In this document: positions 27,089-36,624 of the stretch, in pieces | Layout of the letters: every line of letters starts with the position of its first letter | Numbering within the stretch: position 1 is the stretch's first letter | NCBI GenBank assembly: GCA_016699615.1 | Contig: CP064984.1 | Location: 1,054,001-1,118,000, forward strand | Reading direction: 5' to 3' | Source: Sphingobacteriales bacterium | GTDB lineage: Bacteria; Bacteroidota; Bacteroidia; Chitinophagales; JADIYW01 | Length of the DNA stretch: 64,000 nucleotides | Translations under genes and position numbers: made by a program | Notes under the pieces: generated by a model | The model's database searches: none | What the model was told of the DNA's origin: nothing | What the model saw: only the letters and a program-made list of their open reading frames with translations

Positions 27089-27892
27089 TTAATAATTCCA
27101 AATTTCTATAAAGCCATTGGCATCAATTCCACAAATAATATTCTGACCAATTTTGATGTCTTTTAGATTAGGTACATCTATGAAATTTATGGTTTCGAAT
27201 GACATCATATTATATGCAAAAATCTTATTGTTGGTTGTTGTATAAAGCAATAAATCTTCTTTTAGAGAAAACGAGTTTATATTAGGTATTGGCAAGTGAT
27301 TTTTATATGTTCCTGTGTTGTCAAAAATATAGATGCCTTTGCTTGTGTCATTCACATATAGTTTTGTGGATATTTCTGAGATTGCATATGGCATAATGCT
27401 TGTGTTGGTATAGATATTCAAATTGCTTGTTGTGTAGATAGATTTTCCTTGTTGGTTGATTTTGATTAATGCCTGTTTGATTTCATCCCAAATCCATAGA
27501 TTTTCATTATCGTAAGAGATGCCAATTGTAGTAATAAGGTAGTTTTCTATATTGTATGTGTCAATAATTTCTATTACACCAAATCGTTTATCTAACACAA
27601 TTATTTTCCCAAAATCTTCGCAGAAAAGTACTGTTCTAAATGTATTTTGACTAATAATTTTTGTTTGTTCGTTGATATATATGCTTCCATATAATGCTAA
27701 GAATTTTCCTTGACTGTCAAATTTCTTTACTCTGCCTTTTTGAATGATTAGTACTTCATCAGAATAATTTACTTGAACATGAAATGCATTTTCTTTTAGT
27801 ATTGCATTTAATTCTGGTACTTTAGCATTAATTAGGTTAATGATAAACATTAAAACTGAAAAACAAATTATATGTATTGACTTATTATTCAT
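27089..27892 (-). CDS. Secreted beta-propeller-like protein, unknown
   Basis: The signal peptide IIC FSVLMFIINLINA ends at about residue 23. The remainder shows regularly spaced four-stranded patterns such as KVPELN then VDYSDEVLIIQKG-type strands, YGSIYINEQT and IWDEIKQALIKINQQGK. These are compatible with a six-bladed propeller of the NHL/SMP type, and no catalytic residues stand out. It overlaps the 3' end of the LpxH-like gene by 8 bp, so the pair is cotranscribed. Function not known. Confidence 0.6.
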   Translation of the reverse strand: MNNKSIHIICFSVLMFIINLINAKVPELNAILKENAFHVQVNYSDEVLIIQKGRVKKFDSQGKFLALYGSIYINEQTKIISQNTFRTVLFCEDFGKIIVLDKRFGVIEIIDTYNIENYLITTIGISYDNENLWIWDEIKQALIKINQQGKSIYTTSNLNIYTNTSIMPYAISEISTKLYVNDTSKGIYIFDNTGTYKNHLPIPNINSFSLKEDLLLYTTTNNKIFAYNMMSFETINFIDVPNLKDIKIGQNIICGIDANGFIEIWNY

Positions 27893-28673
27893 TTATGTTA
27901 TTTTCAAATACATTTAATGCTAGATTGCTTCCATCAAATACTGCATAAGTGAAATTTACAATCCAATCTCCAAGATTTATGTACATTGAACTACTAGATA
28001 TATCTAGCTTCATCGGCAAATGACGATGACCAAATATGAAATAATCTACATTATTTGTTTCCAATTTCTTCTTTGTATATGTTATTAACCATTCGCTTTC
28101 TTCTCCTTTAAATTTTTCTGTTTTAGGATCTGTAAAACTACTTCTACTCCAAATTTGTGCAATTTTTATACCAATATCTGGATGCACCCACGAAAACAGG
28201 TATTTACATATTGGATTGGTAAATATTTTTTTAAGTGTTTTATATTTGGTATCGCCTGGTCCTTTGCCATCGCCATGTGTAATGAAAAATGTTTTTTTAT
28301 TGGCTTTGAGTAATATTCTATCTTCTACAAGTTTTATGTCTAATAGTTGCTCTAGGTAGTCACTCATCCACAAATCGTGGTTTCCTTTTATAAAGTAAAT
28401 ATCTATTCCTTTTTCTCTTAGTTCAATAATTTTTGCAAAAAAACGGATGAAATATTTTGGCACAGCATGTTTATACTCAAACCAAAAATCAAAAATATCG
28501 CCTACAAAAAAGATAGTTTGTGCATCATTTGCTATTGATGATAAGAAACGAACTACTATTTTTTCTCTTTGTAATGATTGTTGTTCATTTGGTGTACCCA
28601 AATGTATATCTGATAAAAAATATATTTTCCTATTGTTTTGTAATTCAATATTTAGAGACAACTCTTTGTACAT
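27885..28673 (-). CDS. UDP-2,3-diacylglucosamine diphosphatase (LpxH-like metallophosphatase)
   Basis: This 262-residue calcineurin-like phosphoesterase carries the metal ligands in order: LSDIHLG, GDIFDFWFE, KGNHDLW, THGDGKGPGD and GHRHLP. The GDIFDFWFEYK motif is characteristic of the LpxH/YbbF branch. LpxH hydrolyses UDP-2,3-diacylglucosamine to lipid X in lipid A synthesis at the inner membrane. It is slightly longer than the E. coli protein (240 aa), as in Bacteroidota LpxH. It lies upstream of and overlaps a secreted unknown gene. Confidence 0.85.
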   Translation of the reverse strand: MYKELSLNIELQNNRKIYFLSDIHLGTPNEQQSLQREKIVVRFLSSIANDAQTIFFVGDIFDFWFEYKHAVPKYFIRFFAKIIELREKGIDIYFIKGNHDLWMSDYLEQLLDIKLVEDRILLKANKKTFFITHGDGKGPGDTKYKTLKKIFTNPICKYLFSWVHPDIGIKIAQIWSRSSFTDPKTEKFKGEESEWLITYTKKKLETNNVDYFIFGHRHLPMKLDISSSSMYINLGDWIVNFTYAVFDGSNLALNVFENNINE

Positions 28674-28703
28674 CTATTATCTTCAATATAGTATTTTTAT
28701 TTT

Positions 28704-30185
28704 TTAATATGCTTTAGCAAACAAAACTCTTTCTTTACTTGGATTTCCAGTAAGTACGCACTTTCCAGCTTCTTGTTCATTATTCAGAGGAATACATCTG
28801 ATGGTGGCTTTTGTTAATTCTTTTATTTTCTCTTCTGTTTCAGAAGTGCCATCCCAATGTGCTGCAACAAAACCACCTTTTGTTTCTAATACTTGCTGAA
28901 ATTCTTCGAAACTTTCCACTTTAGTAATATGTTCATCTCTATAATTTTTTGCATTATTAAACATATTCTGTTGTACATCATCTAACAATTGTTGTATTGT
29001 TGCTGTTGCATCATCCAAGTTGTAAGTTTGTTTTTCTTTAGTATCTCTTCGAGCAATTTCAATTAGATTGTTTTGCAAATCACGCATGCCCAATACAACA
29101 CGCAGTGGATAGCCTTTGAGTTCGTATTCTGCAAATTTGAACCCTGGTCTTTTTGTTTCGTCAGTATCAACTTGTACTCTAATATCTTTTGCTTGTAAGG
29201 CTGTTTTTATTTCATTTACTTTACTGAGCAATGTTTGGTTGTCTATTTCATTTTTTCCTAATAGTGGAATAATGACTACTTGATGTGGTGCAATTTTTGG
29301 TGGCATTATCAAACCTTGGTCATCAGAATGTGCCATAATAAGTGCGCCAATTAGTCTGGTAGAAACGCCCCAACTTGTTGCCCAAACATATTCTTCTGTA
29401 TTTTCTTTATTTACAAACTTTACATCAAATGCTTTAGCAAAATTTTGCCCTAAAAAGTGTGATGTGCCTGATTGTAATGCTTTTCCATCTTGCATTAATG
29501 CCTCAATTGTATAAGTATCTTCGGCACCAGCAAAACGTTCGTTAGCAGATTTTTTTCCAATAATTACTGGAATTGCCATGTAATTCTCTACAAAATCTGC
29601 ATACACTTGTATCATTTGCTCGGTTTCTGCAATGGCTTCTTCTTTTGTAGCATGTGCTGTATGTCCTTCTTGCCATAGAAATTCTGCTGTGCGTAAGAAT
29701 AATCTAGTACGCATTTCCCATCGAACTACGTTTGCCCATTGGTTTACTAGAATTGGTAAATCTCTGTATGATTGTATCCATTTTTTATATGTATTCCAAA
29801 TGATAGCTTCAGAAGTTGGTCTTACAACTAATTCTTCTTCTAATTTTGCTTCTGGATCTACCATTAATTTTCCTGCTTCATCAGGATTTGTTTTCAATCT
29901 ATAGTGTGTAACTACTGCACATTCTTTTGCAAAACCTTCAGCGTTTTTCTCTTCGGCTTCAAACAAACTTTTGGGTACAAACAATGGGAAATATGCATTT
30001 ACGTGTCCTGTTTGTTTAAATTTTCTATCTAAAACATCTCTCATGTTTTCCCAAAGTGCGAATCCGTATGGTTTGATAACCATGCAACCACGCACAGCAC
30101 TGTAATCAGCAAGTCCTGAATTTAATACTAAATCATTGTACCATTCGCTGTAATTTTCTGCTCTTGATGTAACTACTTTACTCAT
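28704..30185 (-). CDS. proS: Prolyl-tRNA synthetase (eukaryote/archaea-type)
   Basis: This 493-residue class II synthetase has no editing (INS) insertion. Motif 2 region: LVVRPTSEAIIWNTYKKWI and NQWANVVRWEMRTRLFLRT. Motif 3 region: LIGALIMAHSDDQGLIMPP, where GLIMPPKIAP begins the anticodon-binding domain. It ends ERVLFAKAY, the C-terminal zinc-like domain terminus of this type. It charges tRNA-Pro. It is followed at 30 bp by the lpxH-like gene on the same strand and is divergent from the Asn-rich gene at 30348. Confidence 0.95.
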   Translation of the reverse strand: MSKVVTSRAENYSEWYNDLVLNSGLADYSAVRGCMVIKPYGFALWENMRDVLDRKFKQTGHVNAYFPLFVPKSLFEAEEKNAEGFAKECAVVTHYRLKTNPDEAGKLMVDPEAKLEEELVVRPTSEAIIWNTYKKWIQSYRDLPILVNQWANVVRWEMRTRLFLRTAEFLWQEGHTAHATKEEAIAETEQMIQVYADFVENYMAIPVIIGKKSANERFAGAEDTYTIEALMQDGKALQSGTSHFLGQNFAKAFDVKFVNKENTEEYVWATSWGVSTRLIGALIMAHSDDQGLIMPPKIAPHQVVIIPLLGKNEIDNQTLLSKVNEIKTALQAKDIRVQVDTDETKRPGFKFAEYELKGYPLRVVLGMRDLQNNLIEIARRDTKEKQTYNLDDATATIQQLLDDVQQNMFNNAKNYRDEHITKVESFEEFQQVLETKGGFVAAHWDGTSETEEKIKELTKATIRCIPLNNEQEAGKCVLTGNPSKERVLFAKAY

Positions 30186-30288
30186 TTTATCTGTTAATAA
30201 TTATATTTTGAAAGATTTTAAACCTTATAATAACCTAAGTCTATTTTAATTAACACTTTTTGGTATGTTTTTTGAAACTATTTTGTTG

Positions 30289-30296
30289 TAATTTTG
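30289..30296 (+). promoter_or_regulatory. Putative -7 box of the Asn/Trp-rich gene
   Basis: TAATTTTG matches TAnnTTTG and sits 51 bp before the ATG at 30348. The upstream TTTTTTG (around 30268-30274) is closer than the usual -33 spacing, so the call is weak. Confidence 0.3.
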
Positions 30297-30347
30297 ATTA
30301 TACAAATGTAGTAGAATTAATTTTGCTAAACAATTAAATATTATTTT

Positions 30348-31463
30348 ATGAAAATGATAAAAATATATATACTCGCACTTCTTACAATACCAATGAGTGT
30401 GTTGGCATCTGATGATGTTTATGATGATTTTACACCAAGTGTAAAACAACAAAAGCAAAAAACCACATCGTCTTCTAGCCAAGGTTATAATAATTCTAAC
30501 AGTAACAACGATTATAATTACTCTAACAATAATTATAACAAAAGTGGAAGTTATGGTGGTTATAATAATGGCAACAATAGTAATAACAACAACCAATACG
30601 ATTCATATTATGAAGAAGATGGTTATAATAGCACCGTATCTTATACTGAAAGAATAAGAAGATTTCATAATCCAAATGTTCAGTTTGGGGTAAGCTTCAA
30701 TTCATGTGGTTCATGCTATAGTAATTCATTTGCCTATAATGATTGGATGTGGCGTTCTGGCTCATTCTTTGGACCAAGTTGGTATGGTGGCAATAATGTA
30801 ACCATAATTGTTCAACAAAATAATGGTTGGAATAATTGGAACTCATGGAATGACCCTTGGAATAGTTGGAATAGGTATGGGAATTCGTGGAATAGCTGGA
30901 ATAGACCATATAATGGTTGGAACAACTCGTGGAATAGTTGGAACTCGTGGAACAGTCCTTGGGGAAATAATTATGGCTATAATAATTTTGGTTGGAATAA
31001 TTGGAATAGTTGGGGAAATAACTATGGCTACAACAACTATGGTTATGGTTACAATAATTATTATAACAACTATCCTAGCAACAATAATAAAGCTAACAAT
31101 ACAGTAAATACACCAAGACCTAGTAATTCTACTAACAAACCAACTTACAATAACAATAGTAATTACAATAATTCAAACAATTCTAACAACAATAATAACA
31201 CTACGATAAACAAGAAATCATCAAATCCAAGTAACAATAACTCTAACGGAGATAATAATATAAACAAAGGAGATAACAACTATTATAAACAACCTAAGCA
31301 AGAGAATAATAGCAATTATAAAAACTCTAACTCAAACAATAATAGCAACTATAAAAGCTCTCCGAGTCCAAGTCCGAATTATAATAATAATTATAAAACA
31401 CCATCTCAACCTAGTCAATCTACTACACCATCTGGTATAAAAGTTAATAAAACACCAAAATAA
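30348..31463 (+). CDS. Secreted Asn/Trp/Tyr/Gly-rich low-complexity protein
   Basis: The signal peptide MKMIKIYILALLTIPMSVLA is followed by a protein of about 350 residues that is mostly Asn, Ser, Gly, Tyr and Trp. Three zones are visible: an N/S/Y-rich region (about 45-90), a W-N repeat region (about 160-235, units such as NSWNSWN and GWNNWNS, plus GYNNYGYG) and an N/K/S/P-rich tail. One folded-looking island (RRFHNPNVQFGVSFNSCGSC) sits between them with two cysteines. The composition resembles prion-like or adhesive surface polymers. It is 12 bp before an outer-membrane barrel gene, so it may be exported with or onto the cell surface. No family recognised. Confidence 0.8.
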   Translation: MKMIKIYILALLTIPMSVLASDDVYDDFTPSVKQQKQKTTSSSSQGYNNSNSNNDYNYSNNNYNKSGSYGGYNNGNNSNNNNQYDSYYEEDGYNSTVSYTERIRRFHNPNVQFGVSFNSCGSCYSNSFAYNDWMWRSGSFFGPSWYGGNNVTIIVQQNNGWNNWNSWNDPWNSWNRYGNSWNSWNRPYNGWNNSWNSWNSWNSPWGNNYGYNNFGWNNWNSWGNNYGYNNYGYGYNNYYNNYPSNNNKANNTVNTPRPSNSTNKPTYNNNSNYNNSNNSNNNNNTTINKKSSNPSNNNSNGDNNINKGDNNYYKQPKQENNSNYKNSNSNNNSNYKSSPSPSPNYNNNYKTPSQPSQSTTPSGIKVNKTPK

Positions 31464-31475
31464 AAATAAACAGAC

Positions 31476-32969
31476 ATGTACCCAAAACAAGCATATCTTA
31501 TACTTGTATTTCTAAGTTTTGCCTTTACTCTACGTGCACAAAGTGATGTTGATGCGCTTAGATTGAGTCTACAATACAATACTGGCAATGCAAGAAACTT
31601 AGGTGTTGGAAATACAATGGGCAGTGTTGGTGGCGATATTAGCAATATCAATACCAATCCAGCTGGATTAGGTAGAATTTCTACTACTGAATTTAATATT
31701 ACACCAGCTGTTACTATTTTTAATTCTTCATCAGAATATATTGGAAATAAGTTGGAAGACACAAAATTGAAATTTAACTTATACAATATTGGTGCAGTAT
31801 TTGGCAGTAAATATGGCAAAACAGATAGCAAATTTGGCAAGATAAGATTTGGAATTAGCTTTAATAATATTGCAAATCTAAATCAGAACTTTTATATGTC
31901 TGGCTACAATAGCCACAATAGTCTAGTAGATAGATATTATGAGCAATTTTTAGATAATGCTACAACAACAAATGACTTAGAAAATATGTATCCTTTTGGT
32001 GCCAGCTTAGCGTATGCTACTGATTTAATTTATTTTGATACGCTTGATAATGGTATGTACAGTGCATTGAATAATGGAAATGTGCAACAAGATATTATTA
32101 TACAAAGAAAAGGAAGTCTAAACGAAGCTGCATTTGCATTAGCCAGCAATTATAATAATAAGATAAGTTTTGGTGCAACTATTGGAATGCCTATTTTAAA
32201 TTTTACAGAAACAACAAAGCACAAAGAAACAGATAAATTTGACAGTAGTTTTAATTTTAATTTCTTTGAACAAACTAATACTTATAAAATGAGTGGTGTT
32301 GGTGTAAATCTGAAATTAGGTATTTTGGCACAGCCAACCAAAAATGTCCGTTTGTCTTTAGCATTTCATACGCCAAGTATTTTATTTATTGATGATGCAT
32401 TTAATAATAAAATTGATGCAGACTATAATACTTACACTGCTGATGCTACATCACCAGATGGCTTGGTAGAATACAATCTTAGGTTGCCTTGGAAATTATT
32501 GACTGGTGCATCATACATTAATAAATATGGTTTTGTATCTGCTGAGTATGAATTGAGTGATGCTGGCGCTGCAAAGTATAATTATAAAAATGCAAATGCT
32601 GATATTAAAGAAGAGCAAGCTCAGCTTAATGAAACTATACAAGATAAATACAAATTATTTCATACGATAAAATTAGGTGTTGAAGGAAAATTTGACCCAA
32701 TAAGAATTAGAGCTGGTTTCCAATATCAAACTACACCATTTGACAATAGTGTTGTGGTTGATGCCAATTCTCAACGCAATTTTATTTATAGTGCTGGCTT
32801 AGGTTTTAGAAAGAAAAAGTTTTATGCTGATGTTGCTTATCAATTTGTAAAAGGTGTAGAAAGCTATACACCATATGTATTGCAATATGAAGATGCAAGT
32901 TTGCAAAACACAGCTCAGAATAGCTTTAAACGTTCTGTTGTTGCATTGACAATTGGATTTAAACTATAG
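31476..32969 (+). CDS. Outer-membrane beta-barrel protein (OmpP1/FadL-like)
   Basis: The signal peptide LILVFLSFAFTLRA is followed by LRLSLQYNTGNARNLGVGN and SNINTNPAGLGRISTTEF. This NPAGL turn is the usual N-terminal mark of FadL/PorV-type barrels in Bacteroidota. Alternating strands with aromatic girdles run to the end, and the last residues (VVALTIGFKL) form a closing strand. It has 497 residues. Likely transport of hydrophobic compounds across the outer membrane, or a structural role; PorV similarity is limited. It shares a likely transcript with the Asn/Trp-rich secreted protein. Confidence 0.8.
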   Translation: MYPKQAYLILVFLSFAFTLRAQSDVDALRLSLQYNTGNARNLGVGNTMGSVGGDISNINTNPAGLGRISTTEFNITPAVTIFNSSSEYIGNKLEDTKLKFNLYNIGAVFGSKYGKTDSKFGKIRFGISFNNIANLNQNFYMSGYNSHNSLVDRYYEQFLDNATTTNDLENMYPFGASLAYATDLIYFDTLDNGMYSALNNGNVQQDIIIQRKGSLNEAAFALASNYNNKISFGATIGMPILNFTETTKHKETDKFDSSFNFNFFEQTNTYKMSGVGVNLKLGILAQPTKNVRLSLAFHTPSILFIDDAFNNKIDADYNTYTADATSPDGLVEYNLRLPWKLLTGASYINKYGFVSAEYELSDAGAAKYNYKNANADIKEEQAQLNETIQDKYKLFHTIKLGVEGKFDPIRIRAGFQYQTTPFDNSVVVDANSQRNFIYSAGLGFRKKKFYADVAYQFVKGVESYTPYVLQYEDASLQNTAQNSFKRSVVALTIGFKL

Positions 32970-32970
32970 G

Positions 32971-34353
32971 CTATTTTGAATCTATTACTTTATTAAACCA
33001 ATCGAACTGTGGTGTTTCTTCAGTAAATTTTTCTTTTACCTTATCGCCTCTTAGCTGAATTAGTTTTTTGTGTGCCTTGTATATTTTTGTAAAATACTCT
33101 TTGTGATATCCAATATCTTTTTGTCTATTTACATAAGCAATAAATGCGTTCAATTGCGATTGGTACCAATCTAGCTCATTCATTTCATATAGTATTTTAA
33201 GTTGAAGGTTTTTTGCATTCAAATTCCACAAAACATCTTTTAGTACACTTGTGTTTAGAATGTCTAATGCTGCTGAATAATCTTCCAATTCATACAATAT
33301 TTTTGCACGATTAAAATCGATTGTATTCTCTTTATATTCTTTATTTAATAGATACTCATACTTAATAATAAAATCTTCAGCATCAGTATATCTTTTTAAT
33401 TTTATCAATACTGTAATGATATTTGTAAATGTAAATCTACTTATCTCATCATTTTCTAAGAGTAATTTTTGTTCTATGGTATAAATATACAAATCATATA
33501 AAATAGCATAATATCTTTCATTATTTGAATTTACCATTCTGATACAAAAGTTAATTGCCAATCGATACAATTCATTCAAATCATGTTCATCAAATAGTTG
33601 TTCGTGTTTTTTTACGTCTTCCAGAAAATCTTGATACATACTTTCTACACCATCTGTATGTATTCTATAAATATTGTAGTAAATTCTTATTTGCGGAATT
33701 TCTATTAATGTATCATCTTCTTCTATTAGTTTTAGTATATGTTTTAGCAAGATATTTTTAGCCTTTGTTGCTGTAATTTCTTTGATAGACATTAACCTAG
33801 TGCTGTATTTTAATACTTCAATAATTACGAAAGTATTTAGGTTTACAATTACCTCATTAATATTAAAATCACCAGATCTATTGTCTTTTGCTTGTATGTC
33901 GTATAGTATTCTGTTTAGCCTAAATAAATCGAAATAGTGATTTGCATTTTTTACAGTATTCTCTTTTACATTATCAATAGTGTCTGTTATTTTATTTTGT
34001 GCATCTTTCAACAATTCTTTTTTTACATAATACTCAGACAACAATACATCTTTTAAGATATCATTCTCATAAGCTTGCTTAAAAACAATGAAAGATTCAA
34101 TCACTTTTGATGCTTGAAATATGAGTTGTCTCATATAAGTATCATTATATTCATTATTTGGAAAGATATATTCGAATACTCTATTCTTGTCTAATGATAA
34201 TTTTGTTACGTTTTTTCTTGTCTCAATATATTTAAAAATACCTAAAACTTCTCTATATTTTATAACAAAACCAGAAGAATAGAATTTCTTAAACTGCCTC
34301 TTTTCTTCTTTATTTAATGAATTATATATGGTAACAAACCTAGAATTGTACAT
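32971..34353 (-). CDS. Large helical protein of unknown function (TPR-like)
   Basis: This 460-residue, all-helical protein has no signal or TM segment and opens MYNSRFVTIYNSLNKEEKRQ. The C-terminal third contains TPR-like pairs (RYTDAEDFIIKYEYLLNKEY; FNRAKILYELEDYSAALDIL). The N-terminal part (KFYSSGFVIKYREVLGIFKY) resembles other uncharacterised Bacteroidota proteins that begin with a helical domain and end in TPRs; this is recall, not a search. A probable protein-protein scaffold. It has a twin -7 box upstream (34370-34417). Confidence 0.7.
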   Translation of the reverse strand: MYNSRFVTIYNSLNKEEKRQFKKFYSSGFVIKYREVLGIFKYIETRKNVTKLSLDKNRVFEYIFPNNEYNDTYMRQLIFQASKVIESFIVFKQAYENDILKDVLLSEYYVKKELLKDAQNKITDTIDNVKENTVKNANHYFDLFRLNRILYDIQAKDNRSGDFNINEVIVNLNTFVIIEVLKYSTRLMSIKEITATKAKNILLKHILKLIEEDDTLIEIPQIRIYYNIYRIHTDGVESMYQDFLEDVKKHEQLFDEHDLNELYRLAINFCIRMVNSNNERYYAILYDLYIYTIEQKLLLENDEISRFTFTNIITVLIKLKRYTDAEDFIIKYEYLLNKEYKENTIDFNRAKILYELEDYSAALDILNTSVLKDVLWNLNAKNLQLKILYEMNELDWYQSQLNAFIAYVNRQKDIGYHKEYFTKIYKAHKKLIQLRGDKVKEKFTEETPQFDWFNKVIDSK

Positions 34354-34369
34354 AATTGTTCTAAAAATC

Positions 34370-34417
34370 TTATAACAAATATAGAAATTTATATTTGATA
34401 GTATTATAACAAATATA
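34370..34417 (-). promoter_or_regulatory. Tandem TATATTTG boxes upstream of the helical protein gene
   Basis: The 14-bp sequence TTATAACAAATATA occurs at 34370-34383 and again at 34404-34417. On the minus strand each reads TATATTTG, a match to TAnnTTTG, 34 bp apart. The nearer one is about 23-30 bp from the ATG. It may be two tandem promoters or a paired operator. Confidence 0.35.
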
Positions 34418-34478
34418 CAACTTTACATTGAGAACTAATTTAAAGTATTTTATTACTTATTGCTAACACGATTTAAAG

Positions 34479-35360
34479 ATGAAAAGGAACTATAGAGAAC
34501 TTGTTCATAGGATGAGTGGCATATTCATATTCTGACTCTTCTGCTTTATGTTGCTTGTGAAGGTGATAAGATAACAGAAGAACCAGATAAGAGTAATCAA
34601 AGAAAGATAAAAAAATCTGTAAAGATTCATGATGATAATATAAATGGTAGCAACTTGAGAATAGATGATATTAGAATACAACAAACAGCTAGTTACTTTA
34701 TAGAAATGATGGAAGGTTAGATAGTTTGGCTGTGTTTACTGATAGTTTTGAAACTATTATGTTGCGTACATTAAAACTATACTATCTTCCAAATAATATT
34801 GTAAGAGGTTACCATTATGAAGGTTCTACATTAACTGTAATGGATTATCATTGACACAGAAACAGTTTACTGCATTTACAGATACTTTGAACACACCTAA
34901 CTTTGGTATCTATTTTGCCTATAATGAAAATTATCTTATTGATATAAAAGCAATTTTTGGAACAACTATCCATTTCTCAAATTTCCTATACGATACTAAC
35001 GATAATATTACTCAATATACAATTTCAGGGAATGGTGCTCCTTATGGAAAAACTACGCTTATAAAATACACTTATGACTATACAAAGACAATGCCTCAAA
35101 GTTTCGATTTGAAATTTAGTATAGCTGGAATAAGATTTTGGTATGCAGGTGGAGTCAATGTCATTTCACTGATGGGTATGAATGTAGGCAAAGGCAATAA
35201 AAATTGGTTGTTAGAGATGAAGCAGCTTGAACAAACAACAGGAAATACATTGAATGTCTTTAAATATCATTATACAACAGATAGTTATAATGATATATCA
35301 AAAAGAGATGTGATATTGAATGATACAGTGTCAGTGTTTTACAACTATATATATGAATAA
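34479..35360 (+). pseudogene. Decayed lipoprotein gene (multiple frameshifts)
   Basis: From ATG 34479 the frame is lost after about 18 codons. A second frame reads ILTLLLYVACEGDKITEEPD, the end of a lipoprotein signal with Cys, and stops at about 34718. A third frame continues YRNDGRLDSLAVFTDSFETI and stops at 34854. The last runs LTQKQFTAFTDTLNTPNFGI to 35360. Joined, these give one coherent lipoprotein of about 290 residues. Motifs like NDGRLDSL and NITQYTISGN recall the DUF4595-type 'YHYD..GRL..' lipoproteins. At least three frame changes make it a pseudogene, unlike the single lesions elsewhere. A terminator follows at 35424. Confidence 0.7.
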
Positions 35361-35423
35361 AATTTAATTAAAATAACAAAAACTCCATATATCACACTTT
35401 AATTAGTTAGTTAGTTTTCATTT

Positions 35424-35457
35424 GGCTATTACGCAATGTAATAGCCTTTATTTTTTT
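35424..35457 (+). terminator. Intrinsic terminator after decayed lipoprotein gene
   Basis: GGCTATTAC (35424-35432) and GTAATAGCC (35438-35446) form a perfect 9-bp stem with a five-base loop, followed by a T-rich run to 35457 on the plus strand. Confidence 0.8.
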
Positions 35458-35477
35458 ATAGAAACTCAAACTGCTAA

Positions 35478-36611
35478 TTACAGCATTCCTTTGGTGCTTG
35501 GCAAATCTGTGCCTTCAACTTTTACAGCCATTTTTATACTTTTGGCAACTGCTTTAAAAATTGCTTCTATTTTATGATGTTCGTTTTCGCCTTCAGCTTT
35601 TATATTCAAATTACATTTGGCTGCATCTGAAAAGCTTTTCCAAAAATGATAAAACATTTCTGTTGGCATGTCTCCAACTTTTTCTCTATTAAATTTCACT
35701 TTCCATACCAACCAACTTCTACCAGAAAAATCTATAGCTACTTGTGCCAATACATCATCCATTGGAAGTAAAAAACCATATCTACTGATACCTTTTTTGT
35801 TGCCTAAGGCTTGATGAAATGCTTCGCCTAATGCAATTGCTGTATCTTCGATGGTATGGTGCTCATCAATATGTAAATCTCCTTTTACTTTTATTTGCAT
35901 ATCACAACCTGAGTGCTTGGCTAATTGTTCTAACATATGATCGAAGAAATGCAGGCCTGTTTTAATGTCTGCCTTTCCCTTTCCATCTAAATTAATTGCA
36001 ATACTAATTTTGGTTTCGTTGGTATTTCTAATGATATTAGCTGTTCTATTTTTGTTGGTAAGGAAACTTGCTATCTCATTCCAATTGTCGGTTTTTAGTG
36101 CAATAGATTTTTTTAGTTCACTTTGGTTGAGCTTGTTATCGTCTGTTTTGTCTGCACTTCTACCTATTAAAATTCCTTTTGAACCTAAGTTTTTTGCTAA
36201 TTGAATGTCTGTTAGTCTATCGCCAATTACAAAAGATTTTTCTAAATCATATTTTGTGGTATCCAAATAGTTGGTTAACAATCCTGTGTTTGGTTTGCGT
36301 GTAGGTGCGTTATCTTTTGCAAATGTTTTATCAATAAATATATCTTTAAAAATAATATTTTCATTTTTTAAAATATCTAACATTAGGTTATGTACTGGCC
36401 AAAAGGTTTTTTCTGGAAATGCTTTTGTGCCTAACCCATCTTGATTGGTAACCATTACAAGCTTATAGTCTGACTCTTGTGCAATTTTCTTTAACGCAGA
36501 AATAGCATCAGGCAAGAATGATAATTTCTCATAACTATCAACTTGAAAATCATCTTTTGGTTCTACTATGATTGTGCCATCTCTATCTATAAATAATACT
36601 TTTTGTTTCAT
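35478..36611 (-). CDS. hisB: Bifunctional histidinol-phosphatase / imidazoleglycerol-phosphate dehydratase
   Basis: This 377-residue fusion has an N-terminal HAD phosphatase (FIDRDGTIIVEP; NQDGLG; FVIGDRLTDIQLAKNLG) and a C-terminal IGP dehydratase. The dehydratase carries its two metal-binding His motifs, FFDHMLEQLAKHSG with DEHHTIEDTAIALGEA, and the later KAEGENEHHKIEAIFKA. It performs steps 6 and 8 of histidine synthesis. The fused form is known from enterobacteria and Bacteroidota. Last gene of hisG-hisD-hisC-hisB here, 13 bp after hisC. hisH, hisA, hisF and hisI are not in the window. Confidence 0.96.
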   Translation of the reverse strand: MKQKVLFIDRDGTIIVEPKDDFQVDSYEKLSFLPDAISALKKIAQESDYKLVMVTNQDGLGTKAFPEKTFWPVHNLMLDILKNENIIFKDIFIDKTFAKDNAPTRKPNTGLLTNYLDTTKYDLEKSFVIGDRLTDIQLAKNLGSKGILIGRSADKTDDNKLNQSELKKSIALKTDNWNEIASFLTNKNRTANIIRNTNETKISIAINLDGKGKADIKTGLHFFDHMLEQLAKHSGCDMQIKVKGDLHIDEHHTIEDTAIALGEAFHQALGNKKGISRYGFLLPMDDVLAQVAIDFSGRSWLVWKVKFNREKVGDMPTEMFYHFWKSFSDAAKCNLNIKAEGENEHHKIEAIFKAVAKSIKMAVKVEGTDLPSTKGML

Positions 36612-36624
36612 AACAAACTATAAG

